Shown here: one piece after another, positions 1 to 12,025 of the stretch
Numbering within the stretch: the stretch's first letter is position 1
Layout: each line of letters begins with the position of its first letter
Source of the DNA: Metaphire vulgaris
Taxonomy: Eukaryota > Annelida > Clitellata > Crassiclitellata > Megascolecidae
Assembly: GCA_018105865.1 (NCBI GenBank)
Contig: CM030851.1
Location: forward strand, 8,731,328-8,795,327
Direction of reading: 5' to 3'
Length of the DNA stretch: 64,000 nt
The notes under the pieces: generated by a model
What the model was told of the DNA's origin: nothing
Database searches by the model: none
The model's input: the letters and a program-made list of their open reading frames with translations, nothing else
Made by a program: the position numbers and the translations under genes

Positions 1-2070
1 AGAATATATTTGCCAGCAAAGGACTTGAGTTTAGGATCTTCCCTATTCCAGGAACCACTACATCTAGCATAGGCACTGTCTACACACAAAGTAGGGAAAA
101 ACCATCAACAAGCTGAGAAAAAACAGTCTAAAATCAGGAAACGCTGAGATTCAAAGGCATTTCAAACACGTCTCATGTATCTAATGACTAAAACATGCCG
201 TAGATACGTACTATCTATTCTGTTCCTAGAACAGCCAAGTGATTGAGTAGTTCTACACTATGGCAACATATAGCAGAGTTTCTCCAAAAGCTAATTCAAT
301 CCAACTGAAGAACAGCCCTACATGCATGACTAGTTACAGATGCTAAACTACTACCATAAACTATTTCCCTTCCTGCATATTTGCACATAAACAGTTACAC
401 CGCTGACCTAGAAAGCAATTCATCAAAGTACTGGTACATACAGGTACCAGTAATCACTTCATTGAATACAGTAAGACCCACTTTCAAATAGAATGGTCAA
501 CAAAACAAAAATAGTTTTTTTCAATAAATATAAAATATGGGGAAATCATCAATAACCATGAGTTATTTCAACAAAGTTGTTCTTCTTGGATAAAATATTT
601 CTTTAAAATATTGCTTAGGACTAATCGCCTTTGAAGTAATTTTCCACGTATGATATAAACTTTAATGACATTCCATTTAACTCGATTCAACATAACTACT
701 AGCTATGTATAATAAAACAACGCATCACTGTCATATTCATCACACTACAGAAATGCTTAGATTACAGTAAAAGCACATTGCTCTTGAAGTTTCCAGAATA
801 TATTATATTACCATCAAACCCATGACTAAACAAATCATTTACTTTCATTTCAATCTCAGGTCAAATAATTAAATCATTTGCTTATTTCAAATACACTAAT
901 TTATATCTCAGTAATCATTAGCAAGTTAAACTTTGCAATACAAGGGATCTGTCACACAAACAGTGTAGCCTGACAGAAGCAATCAGGACAGAACTGTAGA
1001 TCAGTAAAGGTGTAAACATTAAAGGCTATTTTGATGGATGCTATTGCAGCCCTGAAAGCAATCATTGTCTTTACCAAATGATGGCTCAATAAAAACTCTG
1101 CAAGATATGTAAATAGCGAAATAAAAGCCCCAGCATTATTGGTCCATGACACGTGAATTTCAATATATGAACACACAAAAGGCATAGCCTAGTTACAGAT
1201 GTCACTGTTTAATTTCATATTATTTAGCATGGCATTTTAAAATCTAAACCATTTGGGGTTTAGCCAATTACCGTTGGGCGCAACGATTGTTTTTCACCTG
1301 TGACAGCGTCCGTTGAACCGTGAAATTAGAATAGGAAGACACTGCAACGCGTCAACATCACATCAAAATCTTAAAAGTCAAAAACTGACATAGAGAAATT
1401 ATATTTAATCACCTTTCATACTATAACCATGTTTGCCGTAAAGCACGATTTCATGTTGTTTAATATAGCGTTACCTAAAGCTGCCACGCTTCAAAAAACC
1501 GTCTCTAAATCCACAAAATTGCAAAAATTCTCACCGCACAACGATTCCTCTACCTCTGGAACAAGAAATGACTGAAAGTATTCGACGATTCCGTGAATAC
1601 CTCACTCGCTTCACGTCTAAATGCCGCACATTTACTCATTTAGACGTTTTGCTGGACTTCCATCCAACACTAACACAACAAAAGCCGAACTCGGAACGGT
1701 TTCACGCTCCAAACTTCCAAAGCCACAACTGTTGTATCAATGCGCCCGGTGGTCAGGTCGAGTCTATGGTGCGCCACACTCGTCAAACGACGAGACAAAG
1801 CAGTGACCTGGTAAATATTCGCAATTTAAATTGTATTTTCTTTAACGCACTAGGTATCGACAGGGCGGCCTGGTATCGATGATTGAATAACGATTATAAC
1901 GTCCTACACAGACCGTATTGGTTCCACTCCGTACTGATGGATATGAGAGTGCCCGGAAATCGAACCTAAATTAGCGGATTTTCTAAGACAGATCTGACAC
2001 TAAATTTAATAAGTAGGCCTAACTTGGATCATTCAGAACACTGACAGTTAGGCCTAATGATTTATTGACA
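1..2070. other. AT-rich region, no supported gene
   Basis: Open frames here are short and lack domain signatures or convincing splice context. The part around 1260-1960 is less AT-rich and could be a promoter or an exon edge, but nothing decides this. No tandem repeat or terminal inverted repeat was recognised. Confidence 0.4.
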
Positions 2071-2080
2071 CGCGGTTAAA

Positions 2081-2366
2081 CAGGGACGTCATTTGGTGGG
2101 TGCAAGGGGCCGTTGCCGTTCATAGGAAATTGGTGGGGGATGAAAAAAGAAGGAAAGATCAATAAACTGCCGAAAAGATTAACAGGAGGGAATTTTATCC
2201 CTAATTTTACTACACTTTGACCGAAAATAGGTTGACAAGCAAAAAAGTTCATCCGCATTTTCCCCCGAAGTTTTACTAGACTTTTACCCAAAATAGGTTG
2301 CACAAACAAAAAAACTAAGTCCGGAAGTCCGGTGTGGGATGCATCCCCATTCATCCCCCACGTGAA
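2081..2366. mobile_element. Possible hAT-like MITE, degraded
   Basis: The left edge starts CAGGGACGTCATTTGG, the usual look of hAT-like MITE ends here. The right edge is degraded. The interior carries the motif GACAAGCAAAAAAG near 2234, which recurs in better preserved MITEs of this window. No target duplication could be read. Confidence 0.35.
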
Positions 2367-2629
2367 ACAAAACAGAATACAAAAAGAAATAAGCAAGAAG
2401 ACTAATACAACACATTAATGCAAAGCTTAGATGTTTACAACTTAGACCTAAGGAAAGGACAAAGCTTTACTTGGCTACGTGTTTTGCAAAAATTATACAC
2501 ACATATTCAATGTCTCTAATATTCTCAAACACAGACTGACAATACAAACTATCCAGAAATTTAGCATACCAAATACTAATGATCACTTCAACCAGATCAA
2601 TTTTAAAAATAGTTCGTATTACTATTATT

Positions 2630-2700
2630 ATCAGTGGTTTTCACACAGGCTTACTTAGCCTCCTAAACCACTTAAAATCACATTATTATTATTACAGTGA
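2630..2700 (+). repeat. SINE 3' end fragment with ATT tail
   Basis: The segment has the sequence CAGTGGTTTTCACACAGGC, then a CCTCC...CCACTT stretch and an ATT-rich tail. The same 3' end follows the tRNA-like head at 28283-28408 and occurs again at 60607-60676, so this is a 5'-truncated copy. Confidence 0.6.
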
Positions 2701-3111
2701 TGTGTTTTGTCTATAGTACCAACGCCAAACATCTTGTATAAGCACTCATTAATACAGTTGTTCAGCAAAGTCATGCTATTGTTTTACTAAGTGCAGTACT
2801 TAATCAACAGCATACCTAAGAATTGGTACACAAAACTACTTAAATAACTCGACAGTCACCAGCTCAGAGTTTGATGCTTTTGATCTGTAATAAATAGCCT
2901 AGCTACTATTAAATGTCCGAAAATATTTGAGTTTCATATGCTCATATTTTATCTCGGTGGCTCATATGTACACTGAAATTTCTTTGCAGCAATTATGTTA
3001 ACCCCTAGATACTTAATTGAAGTGACAAAGTTCAAAATACAGCCATTAATCTTAAGAATTAAAAGGCTAGTCTGGAAATCAAGCTTCTGTTGTACTACGG
3101 AGCCAGAAAAC

Positions 3112-3389
3112 CAGAGCCTCAGCTAGGGGGGAAGCTGCTCCGAGCGCCGTCCTGGGGGGTTGTGCCAGAAACCAAGGTTAGGCTAGTTGATGTTATTCAA
3201 GGCGGCATTGCCAGTATGACAAGGATTCAAGGAAAAAGGTAATTCTGCACACTACTTTCATTCTTTTACCACTTCATGCAACGTCATGAAAAGTATGAGA
3301 AGCAAAAATTGGTCATCACCGGTTTTTAGACTTTAAGGGGCGAAAAATGTAAACCTTGTCTCGGTCGACGAATCCTAGCTACGGCTCTG
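3112..3389. mobile_element. hAT-like MITE (278 bp) with 8-bp target duplication
   Basis: The ends are CAGAGCCTCAGCTAGG and, on the other strand, CAGAGCCGTAGCTAGG. Flanking octamers are CAGAAAAC (3104-3111) and CAGAAAGC (3390-3397), which match at 7 of 8. There is no coding capacity. A related copy lies at 26160-26504. The interior has an AAGCAAAAATTGGTCATCACC stretch shared with other MITEs here. It lies just upstream of the HMGB promoter region. Confidence 0.8.
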
Positions 3390-3794
3390 CAGAAAGCCAT
3401 CAAGACCAAAAGTGATGTGATCGTAGGTTATTTTTGCTGCTTTTGCAGTGGTTAGAGCTGGCGGTTCTGTGCCCAGATCAGTAGACTGAGCAGAGTGTAA
3501 AGAAAGGGCAGAGATTGCTTTCTTATAGCAGATTTTGCTTTATCTACTTCAGCTGGTTTGTTCAATAATGAATGTTTACAGATATTTTAAACTTGAAATA
3601 TCAATGTGGTTATATCTTCGGTTCTTTGGAGGAACCTGAATATCGGTGTCAAAGGAGTAACTAGTAATTTATTTTCGCATTTATCGTTGGGAATTAATTA
3701 AACGCGAGGCCTCATAAGTAAGATCACGCTGAGCATAGATTAAGAAAACAACCATCGGTCGAACAATTTCGCGCGCACGCCGAGCAAAGCGGCG

Positions 3795-3840
3795 TGCCAT
3801 TGGCTGGATTTGAACGGCGATCACGGCCGGCCAATGACGG
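3795..3840 (+). promoter_or_regulatory. CCAAT boxes in the putative HMGB promoter
   Basis: An inverted CCAAT (ATTGG) lies at 3799-3803 and a direct CCAAT at 3831-3835. The surroundings are GC- and CpG-richer than the rest of the locus (about 3765-4030). No clear TATA box was seen. The transcription start is not determined, so the promoter call rests on position relative to the first splice donor at 3983. Confidence 0.5.
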
Positions 3841-3894
3841 CGCTCGTTACATCGCACTCAACGGGTGGCGCTCTGAGTGCTTTGTGTCCGTTGA

Positions 3895-3982
3895 CGGTCC
3901 TGCTTCCTCTTCGGTTCTCCGATCGATTCTGTGCATCTACGCTTGGATCCTTCATCGGAACAGAAGAGACTCACGGTCGAAG
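3895..3982 (+). other. Putative non-coding exon 1 (5' UTR) of the HMGB gene
   Basis: A good splice donor (AAG|GTAAGG) follows position 3982 and the next acceptor in a suitable place is TTTCAG at 4588-4593, three bases before the HMGB start codon. The exon's left edge is only a guess. A transcript would settle it. Confidence 0.45.
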
Positions 3983-4595
3983 GTAAGGCACACGTGTGCC
4001 GCTTCTGTTAATCGTCGAACTTCATAGGGACTAAAGGACCTTCGAGCGATCGGTCGACTTTTATTTCTTTTCCGTAATTTGACGAGAATTTAATTTATAC
4101 GTGGACGTCTTTTGCATTCGTTTAACATTTGTCGGGTCGAAGCCATAAAATGGCCGCGCTGTAACGCTTTGTCTTGCGGCGAGTAAAATGCGAACACGCG
4201 TAACCGTCTGACTGTAAATTGAGCTCGCGTTTTTCGCATCGGTGACAATTTATCCAAGGCTTTTGATTATACTAGGCGCACAAATACCACATAGTTGCTT
4301 ACAATGGACGCAAAATTGAAAAATAACGACTAACTATTGAGCAATAAGAACTCCAAATAGTAATTGACTTGACTATTTGTTGTCCTCCGAAATTGGCTTC
4401 GTCTTGTAAATTATTTGACAGTCGTGGTTGTCATTTAACGTGATTTAATGAATTATTATGTTTTATGAATCAAATTAGTCAGTAACATAATAAATTTAAA
4501 ATGAAATGCAAATCCAATCGATTAAAGATCTGTTTATTGTCAGAAGCCATGAAACAGTATTTGAATAACGTATTGTATTTTTGGTGGTTTCAGAA

Positions 4596-7420
4596 ATGGC
4601 ATCAAAATCCAGAAAAGGAGAGGATCCAGACTATGATAGTGGCAAGCGCAAGCGTGGTGCAAAGGGTGGAAAGGATCCCAATGCTCCAAAACGACCATTG
4701 TTAGTTTTACTGTCATTTTGGAAATTTTCTTATGCGTGCATACACAGGATATACTTATGTTAATAAAATTTGCAGTCCTGTTAGTATATGTACTCAGTAT
4801 TGTTGGATGAGTATAAAATGAAAATTTGATTAACATGTTTAGATATGATTGATAGAAATTGTCAACGGGGTTTATGGATACTTTGGATTGAGAATAACGA
4901 CTTGATTGTACTTTAAAACATCCAGTTATAACTGTATCTCTGTTCAGAAGCTGAAATGACCAGTGATTCATACATTCTTATATCTTTTAAGTACCATTTT
5001 GTACTAAAGTTTTGATCCTTTTAGAACTGCAAAAAAGAGGTAATATTCATGTGCCTGCAATTGTTTTTAACACGTTGACTGCTACGTATGAGATATCTCG
5101 TATTCCGTTTGATAGGGCGAGATGCGATGTACGAGTGATCTCGTACTTCATTATCAAGTCCGTCAAAGAGCCTTTCGCGTGCTAAACGCCCAATCTGCCG
5201 GCGTCTAAGTAATTCATATGTTGAATGCTGACATCTGGGGATTGTTGATGCAATTTTTTATTATAGTTATTGTGGTTATAATGGGCATTTCCACCATGTA
5301 CATTTTGCCGCCCTCTTAGTGCAAACAAAAGCGATGGCGGCTTCACGTAAAAGGTACAATATATATGCGAAGTTTTAGACAAATTAGATCTATCGGAAGA
5401 TGAATATTTCACTGATGATGACATAGATCGAAACAGCGACGATTAATTAGGGCGGCAAGTTAGTAGAGTGGTAACAACGTTGGATAATGGAGCAGGTCGC
5501 GGGTTCGAGTCCCGCAGGAGCCCTAAAGGTCGACTATTTTACAGTGGTTCTCACACAGGGCAGTCCCTACTGACCTTGTTATATTATATTATATTATATT
5601 ATTATATTGGAGGATATAGAGCCTGATAGCTATGGGGGCAGTGAGGCTCTGCGTCGTTCCATGCTTTGTAGAGTTTCATACCCAGACATATTATTAGGCC
5701 TAAGTGAAATAATAACAACTGTAGTGCTTTTTTACATTTTCAGAGTTACTGATTCATTTAGACTTTAACCATTAGATAATTGCATAATAATCTTCTTTTT
5801 ATATTGTTATTCTGTGCTAAATTGTTCTTGCGCTTATTTCAACCGCTGCGTGCTGATGTTAACTGCCGCGCTGATATTATCTGCCGCGTCCTGGTAATAA
5901 ATGACGTCACAGTCAAAGTGTTAAGCCTGTTACTTGGGTTTGAGATATTCTGAAAGGTTTTAGTTTTTGTTTTGTGATTTATATTTTTGCAATGTTTAAA
6001 TTTTAGATCTGCCTTCTTCTGCTTTTCAAATGAAGAGCGTCAAAAAGTTAAGGCAAAGTTTCCTGACTACACTGTTGGCCAAATTGCAAAGGAATTAGGG
6101 GAAAGGTGGAAGACATGTTCAAATAGGGCAAAGTACGAAGCACTTGCCGCAAAAGAAAAGCAGCGATATGATGAAGTAGGTTAACTCGTTTACCGTTCAT
6201 CTATTTGTAACATAATGTAAACTGGATGCATATGTGCATCACTGTCCTTTAAATGAGTTAAGTAAAATTTGTTGATTTGTTATTCCATTCAGTCTGGTTG
6301 TGGATCATTAGATATTACATCATTTGTTTTTCTCTGGGGCACATTTTCTCGTAACATAATTTATATAGCGTTAAATGCAGCCTAAATTTAATGCTACATC
6401 TTTGTTAATTAAATTTAGATCATTTTATGATTTTGGTTTGAGTTGATCATTATTTTGATGATACATCTGATAACAGCATTAAATGATTTTGTATTTCTAC
6501 CAAACTTGGAAAATGCTATCCACTTTGCTGCAAGTGTGGCTATTGTTCATTACGGGGCTCATTCATATACGGTAGTACATATGCAAAAGGGCATATTTTC
6601 AACCTCTCCTCTCTTGTACACACTGTACATATGCAAAATCACCAAAATCCAATCCCCCCAGTTTGTATGTGGTATTTGGATTGACTCGTGACGTACATCA
6701 TTACGCCATACAGCATATGCTAGTGAAGCGGTTAAACTTACCTGTCTAGATTTAGCTGTTGGTCTAACTATTGACCAACAGTTTTGTGTACAACAGGAAG
6801 ATGATAATTGGTTATATGTTGACAAATTTGTGGCACAATGTCACAGATTAATGTGTAACCATACAAGTTGTAATTAAGTCCATTGACTATCATAACAACT
6901 GTTAGGTCTGGAGTTTAAACCTTAGTTGTGATAGAAACATGTTTATGCCATCGCCAAAAGCAGCCAATCAAATTAGTTATAATGTTTATGCAGAATATTT
7001 AGTCGTAGTAAGAAAATGCAGCAGTGAAAATTATAACTGCTTTCATTAAGCATTATGTCAAGAAATATAGGTGTGGGGAATTTAAGTTCTGTGAACGTTT
7101 AACTCCTAAAGCAACCTCAGCCTTGTTATGATGTGCATTTAGTTTGTAACTTTTTTCTTTTGGAATCCAAAGCTTTGTATAAATTGCACATTTGGGGTAA
7201 TATTGTTGTTGCAATTTTGTAGGAAATGGCAGAATATAGACAGAATGGTGCCAAGAAAGCTCCATCTAAAGGCGCCGCAGCTCCCAAAGCACCGGCTGGT
7301 AAAGGCAAACCAGCTGCAAGGTCTTCTAAACCACAACAGTCCAAGAAAGCGAAAGTCGATGACGACGATGACGAGGAAGATGTTGATGAAGACGAAGAAG
7401 ATGAAGAAGAAAGCGATTAA
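4596..7420 (+). CDS. HMGB-type protein with a single HMG box and an acidic tail (3 coding exons)
   Basis: Coding exons are 4596-4699, 6007-6175 and 7223-7420. They join in phase (intron phases 2 and 0) to give 156 aa. The start is the first ATG after the acceptor at 4593. Residues 1-28 are basic and Lys/Gly-rich. The HMG box spans about residues 29-98 and begins with the family signature DPNAPKRPLSAFF. It keeps P54, W69, K77, Y78 and Y89. Residues 99-136 are a Lys/Ala/Pro-rich linker and the last 20 residues are almost all Asp/Glu. HMGB proteins bend DNA without strong sequence preference and act as nuclear architectural factors. The acidic tail normally folds back on the box and modulates binding. 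Vertebrate HMGB1-3 have two boxes, so this resembles the one-box invertebrate forms or a derived box B. Donors are GTTAGT and GTAGGT. I am sure of the family but not of the orthologue. Confidence 0.93.
5071..5920 (+). mobile_element. Decayed piggyBac-like element in HMGB intron 2
   Basis: The unit is bounded by TTAA at 5067-5070 and 5921-5924. Inner ends are inverted repeats: CACGTTGACTG on the left and CACTTTGACTG on the right strand, with a CGTCAC/CTACG continuation. Around 5333-5445 a short coding trace starts with a Met-Ala-Ala-Ser-Arg-Lys-Arg-Tyr stretch and, after a frameshift, runs into an acidic stretch (LSEDEYFTDDD), as at piggyBac transposase N-termini. The catalytic part is absent. 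A SINE lies inside at 5450-5608. It is probably an inactive deletion derivative. Confidence 0.6.
5450..5608 (+). mobile_element. tRNA-derived SINE copy (short form)
   Basis: The head GGCGGCAAGTTAGTAGAGTGG has an A-box-like core and is followed by a B-box-like GGGTTCGAGTCCC about 45 bases on. After the tRNA-like part come GGTCGACT and a CAGTGGTTCTCACACAGG end, with an ATATT-rich tail. The head matches copies at 13634 and 54640 (reverse), while its 3' part matches the 28283 type. It reads as a SINE, not a tRNA gene, because the cloverleaf arms do not pair well. Confidence 0.75.
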
Positions 7421-7945
7421 GACATACGGGAGAATTCAAATTGACACATTATATCTTTTGTGATTCAGTGTCCATCAATCCACATTTGAAATAAATGAAC
7501 AGAATTCCAGTTTGTTTGCTTTTCCCTTTGAAGTATCAACAAGTGACTGGGTTGCATTCCCTGTTGAGACTTTCTTAATAATTCAGTTCTGCATAAATAT
7601 ACAAGTGTAGTGATTATATATTTAACTTGTTGGCACTTGTACTTTTGCATTCTCTAACCAAAAAACCATTTATAAATTTGCAAGAAAGAAGTTTTAGAAA
7701 CTGTTCCTATGCTAAGTTTTAGAGTTTTGAATTTATAATGGGTGCACTGCATGAACCTCTTAACATGTTCTTGTGCTATTGAACTGCTAGTGTAATCAAC
7801 CAAAGTGTTGGACAAGACTTTATTGTTTATTAATTGATACCATTTTTGCGTTTTTGTTTTAATGCACCTGTTCTCTGTTGGGAATTAAGGTATTTCTTAT
7901 TATATTGACTACAGTTTGAACCTGGTGAAACCCCTTTGAAATAAA
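7421..7945 (+). other. HMGB 3' UTR with two polyadenylation signals
   Basis: After the TAA at 7418-7420 there are AATAAA hexamers at 7490-7495 and 7940-7945. Either could end the transcript. Sequence from 7950 to about 8900 is AT-rich, with no other gene seen, and might be a longer 3' UTR. Confidence 0.55.
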
Positions 7946-8904
7946 ATATGTATTTGAACTTATGTGGCAGTTGAAACTGATGTGCTGCCTTCATACCTCC
8001 ACTTAAAACATTAACACTTAATATGTTTGTGAACTGATTAAAATTTATTCATAGAATATACAAATGTTTAATTTGAGGTTGTTAGAGCAAAAATATGGTT
8101 ATAATAGTAGGCAAAGTTTAATTCAATTGTGCTCCTAATGTGGGTTAAAGATGGTAATGGCTGTGACCTGGTAGGCTGAAATGCTTTTGAAAGTTGCTAC
8201 ACTTCCAATATCTTATACAGTATTTTGCTCAATTCTGAAGGGACATTTGGAAGTGGATTTGGCATTGGTCGTGAAGTGCTGATAACTGATAAAAAGCTAT
8301 CATATTTGTGTTCAAAGTTTTTGTTTTGGAAAAAACTTTAATGGTTTTGTAATTAATTGTTTTACTGCTAGGACAAAGTTTAGTTACATTTGTGCTTGTT
8401 ATTTGGAAATTGTTTTGGTAAATGTAAGAACAGAATTTTAAGCATTGATATCATATACATGTACCTCTGTAGCACAAGTTGATTGAGATTCAGATGGGGC
8501 TTAGGTGTTTACTAATTTTGAATATGTTATGTTGATGTGCAGCTGTAACTCACTTTGATTTTAGCAAAAAAAAAATTGAAGTGGATTCTAAGCAGTAGAG
8601 TACAAATTTAGTCTCATTTGAGCGCCTTCAGTGTTGTATACAGTAGTACTTTGTGATCCTAACTTTAAGGCTAGTGTTTTTGGCATGGTCTTGATGGATG
8701 TAGTTTTGAAGTTTTAAAACTATCCCATTTGGCAAACAGTGATCGATCCATATACCATTGATTTCTTGATCATTTTGGTTTATGGGTTTGTTTTTTATTT
8801 GAATATTTGTAAGAAATTTTCCCATGTAATAGAAGTAAAGCAAGTTGAGATTGTAATGTAAGATTGTCCCCAAAACGGTCTTCAAATTCTCACCAGACAT
8901 TAAA

Positions 8905-9308
8905 TCCTACATTTGGAAACATGGACCATCACCAAAGACCTGGAAAGAAAAATTCTTTTGAAAGAAAATGTCCCCAAAACGGGATGGGTCAAAAAAATCA
9001 CAAATGAAGAACTATACAGGAGAATTCAGCCCAAACAAACCATGCTGGAAAGAGTAAAACAAAGGAAACTCCAACCACACATATGCAGAATGAAAGAGGA
9101 CAGAAAGATCAAAGCTCTAATGTTTGGAATAATGGAGGTGCCAATAAGAGGAGACCACACAAGGAATGGTGTGATGATATTGAAGAATGGTGTGGAAGCA
9201 GTTTACAGGATCTTAGTCACAGAGCAACGGACAGGAAAGAATGGTCTGTGGAGATGGCATTATACACCAACGGGCGATGAGCCCACGGTTAATGATGATG
9301 ATGACTGA
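8905..9308 (+). pseudogene. LINE 3' coding remnant (C-terminal part of a reverse transcriptase polyprotein)
   Basis: Translations in two overlapping frames match the C-terminal region of non-LTR retrotransposon ORF2 proteins. One frame gives WVKKITNEELYRRIQ followed by a Lys/Arg-rich stretch. Another, from about 9083, gives RRPHKEWCDDIEEWCG, then DLSHRATDRKEW and the terminal TNGR and stop. The frame change around 9090-9160 shows decay. A short ATG-triplet tail follows at 9290-9303. The RTE or Jockey group is likely but the clade cannot be fixed from this fragment. Confidence 0.7.
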
Positions 9309-9562
9309 TCTATGGTCTGTAGCACAACTGCCACAAATTACTGTAGGTCTATAGTACTCGATTCTCGTTATTAGAATAACAAGTGTATCTTGACCTCTGC
9401 TCAGTCTGGTGAACGAAATGTTAGTTTCATGGGCGAATTAGGTTTGAACTTCGAACATGGTTATTCATGACGTGTATGTGAGGAATCCGTAAGGAGAATT
9501 CCATTGCTGAAGTAAGATGCATCAAAAATTAAGCTGGGTATAAGTACATGTACTGTATTAGT

Positions 9563-9795
9563 AGGGGCGAGAAGATGGCAGATTGGTAAGATGCTTTAGT
9601 GGCGAGGTGACGGAAAGGGTTCAAACTCCAGCTGGAGCAACTAAGATCGATTCAACCTTCGTTCGCTAGAGGGCGGTGTTAAATAAGTAGGTTGGACTGC
9701 AAAGATAAAACGTGGGTCTGGAGAAAGCAATGGCAAACTACAGTACTCTAGATTAGTGGCGCAAGCTACCTGCGTCGCTGCTCTTTTGACGAACG
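9563..9795 (+). mobile_element. tRNA-derived SINE, diverged subfamily
   Basis: The head GGGGCGAGAAGATGGCAG and a B-box-like GGGTTCAAACTCC resemble the SINE at 28283. The body (GATCGATTCAACCTTC... CGCTAGAGGGCGG) resembles the SINE at 57400, and its 3' part (CTACAGTACTCTAGATTAGTGG) recurs at 20700. No clear tail or target duplication was read. Confidence 0.65.
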
Positions 9796-9895
9796 CGTTT
9801 CTTAAATAAATCAATGTTTCAAATGGAAAGTGTATTTTAGGCGATACCAACAGCTTGTCTAGGACTTCAACATCACCGTGGTTGATCCTATAAAT

Positions 9896-10199
9896 CAGTG
9901 GTTCACAACCCGTAGTCCGCGGACCAAAAGTGGTCCGCGAGACGGGGTCTAGTGGTCCGCGGCAAATTCTGAAAAAACGTTAATAAAAATTAGACATATA
10001 TTTTCCATAGAGCAAGCAGCACAATTAAGTACGGAGATTACCCTTTTTGTGTGCTTGTCGGGGCACTGGTGAGGGCCGAAGATCACAAGCGATGACCTTT
10101 TTTCCCTTTGTCGTAATTTTTCTCAATTTTCAGGTGGTCCGCGAGAAATTTTTGATCTTCAAAAGTGGTCCGCGAGGCAAAGGGGTCTGAGAACCACTG
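9896..10199. mobile_element. hAT-like MITE (304 bp) with perfect 8-bp target duplication
   Basis: The ends are CAGTGGTTCACAACCC and, on the opposite strand, CAGTGGTTCTCAGACCCC. Exact CTATAAAT octamers flank it at 9888-9895 and 10200-10207. The TGGTCCGCG motif is repeated near both ends, extending the inverted repeats. It has no coding capacity and needs a transposase supplied in trans. Confidence 0.9.
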
Positions 10200-10207
10200 C
10201 TATAAAT

Positions 10208-10826
10208 TTTAATGACCGGCAGAAGCTGGCGATAAGTGCAGCACGGTGTACGTTATAAAATGCGATAACCAACAACGTTATAGGGCCTACACCACTAAGA
10301 CCTTTACTGAATTAACTGGGCCAAAGAGTACAACTTTACACTGCACCATCGATGAATAACCAGACGGTCGTTCGATAGACGCGCTGGCCGAAGGGGATGG
10401 GCTTGGCAAGCCTACTTATGAATAATAATCCTATTTCTGACCATTGTAGAGCTGCGTGGTCATTGGCTTTGATGTGAGCTGCACTTGCTGAGGCAGTATC
10501 AGCCCCGGAGACCGTCATTACAGAGCCCCGGTAAATATTAAGAGGATCGTAAACCGAAACCTCTGCGTGCCAACTGATCGATAGACGATAATGTACCGGC
10601 GAGTGAGCTGATCGAAAGACGCTTTTGTAGTGGACCTAAGAGATTGGAAAAAGTTGATGGTCTGACAGAGGCAGAAGGCAGAGGCGATATGTTACTTCCT
10701 AAACTGCTCACGGAGTTCAACAACGTCTCCTGAAGCCGGTAGGCCTAGCTTTAAATTTTATTCAAGAGTTTTTCTTCTAAATCAATATCTTGTTTAAATG
10801 GGAATGGTTAGACAGATAGGGATTAA
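10208..10826. other. No gene recognised
   Basis: Sequence of mixed composition with short open frames only. No family, repeat or splice chain was recognised. Confidence 0.3.
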
Positions 10827-11220
10827 GGTCTGTCCATTAATTACGTCAACAAAATGGAGGGGGTTTGAAAACAGTTGTTGATAGGTGGAGGCTGGTGGTC
10901 AAGAGAAGTTGACGTCAACAATTTCATTTTTGACAAATAATAAAAAAAAAATAGGAGATTTCATGGAATACTATTTATTTCAAGCCTGAAATTTACAGGC
11001 AAGACAAAAGGTCATCGCCACATTTTGATACTTGATGAGCAAAGAAGTCATCACCGCAAAAAATAATAACCTTCATAGGGGGACCCGTCACTGATCTTAG
11101 GGGTGTCAAAAGTTTTGACATACCGGTAATTATTTATAGGTCACTGATAGTTGACAGTTGTTGACAAGGGGAGGGGTCAAAAATTGCTCAAAAATATTGG
11201 CATAATTAATGGACAGTTCC
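10827..11220. mobile_element. Inverted-terminal-repeat element of unassigned superfamily
   Basis: The left end GGTCTGTCCATTAATTACG and the right end (reverse strand GGAACTGTCCATTAATTATG) are clear inverted repeats. TTAA precedes the left end and occurs three bases beyond the right end, so the exact borders and target site are uncertain. There is no coding capacity. Confidence 0.6.
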
Positions 11221-11855
11221 TGTTAAAGGCATTGACTTGTTATGGCAAAAGTACACCAACGTCTTCAGCTATCCATTTTAATTTTCACAGACGGTGGTTT
11301 TATTGGTTGGTTTTATACAGCACTAGGTCTGAGTGAGGAAACTAGGTAGAAAGTGAGGTCACCTTCCAAATGGTAATATACTAATAGTTGTTGAGTTTGC
11401 TTGTGGTTATAAATGGTTATTGCTATCATTGTACTGTATATGTATATAATGTATACAGTGTATATGTTTGTTCCTGGACTGAACAATATTTTCCTTCATT
11501 CACCCAAGCTGACAACTATATTTAGTGGAGATAGCTGCATATATGATATGATATTCTCTGAATAGTTACGGTATCTTTAGGCCTAAGACCCAACAAGTAA
11601 CTAGTGACAGTGATGAATTGATGATGTGACCAAAACAAGTGACAAGATGAGGCTGAAACAACAAAGATTAGGACCAAGACATGTTCGATGTGGTTGTGTT
11701 TAAATGAAACAGTTTTTGAGGTTTTAATGAATACCCAATATAGAACATGATTGGACTTGTATTTCTAGGTTGAGCTGCTATTTGTGTTCAATTTTATTGG
11801 TCATTGTGCATTGAGCCATATTTACAACCGTTTCATCCATCAGACATGGTACAGT
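11221..11855. other. No gene recognised
   Basis: AT-rich with a short TATA/GTATA-rich patch around 11435-11470. Nothing else recognised. Confidence 0.3.
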
Positions 11856-12017
11856 CAGGGACATAGCCAAGAATTTGATTTGGGGGTATAATGCAATTTG
11901 GGGAGGTATAAATCTTTAAAAAAATTTAAAATCTTAAAAACACATTAAAAACTGTAAGGTATCCTGATTTTTGGGGGGTATATATACCAATATACCCCCC
12001 CCATCGCTATGCTCCTG
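11856..12017. mobile_element. hAT-like MITE (162 bp)
   Basis: The ends are CAGGGACATAGCCAAG and, on the other strand, CAGGAGCATAGCGATGG. Flanking octamers GGTACAGT (11848-11855) and GGTACAAT (12018-12025) agree at 7 of 8. The body is AT-rich with G-runs next to the left end and C-runs next to the right end. Confidence 0.8.
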
Positions 12018-12025
12018 GGTACAAT

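Noticed and set aside
1568..1882. 104-codon plus-strand frame
   Set aside because: Ordinary composition, no recognisable domain, no promoter or splice evidence.
9888..10207. TGGTCCGCG-rich block as a possible regulatory CpG cluster
   Set aside because: The inverted ends and exact 8-bp duplications show that it is a hAT-like MITE.
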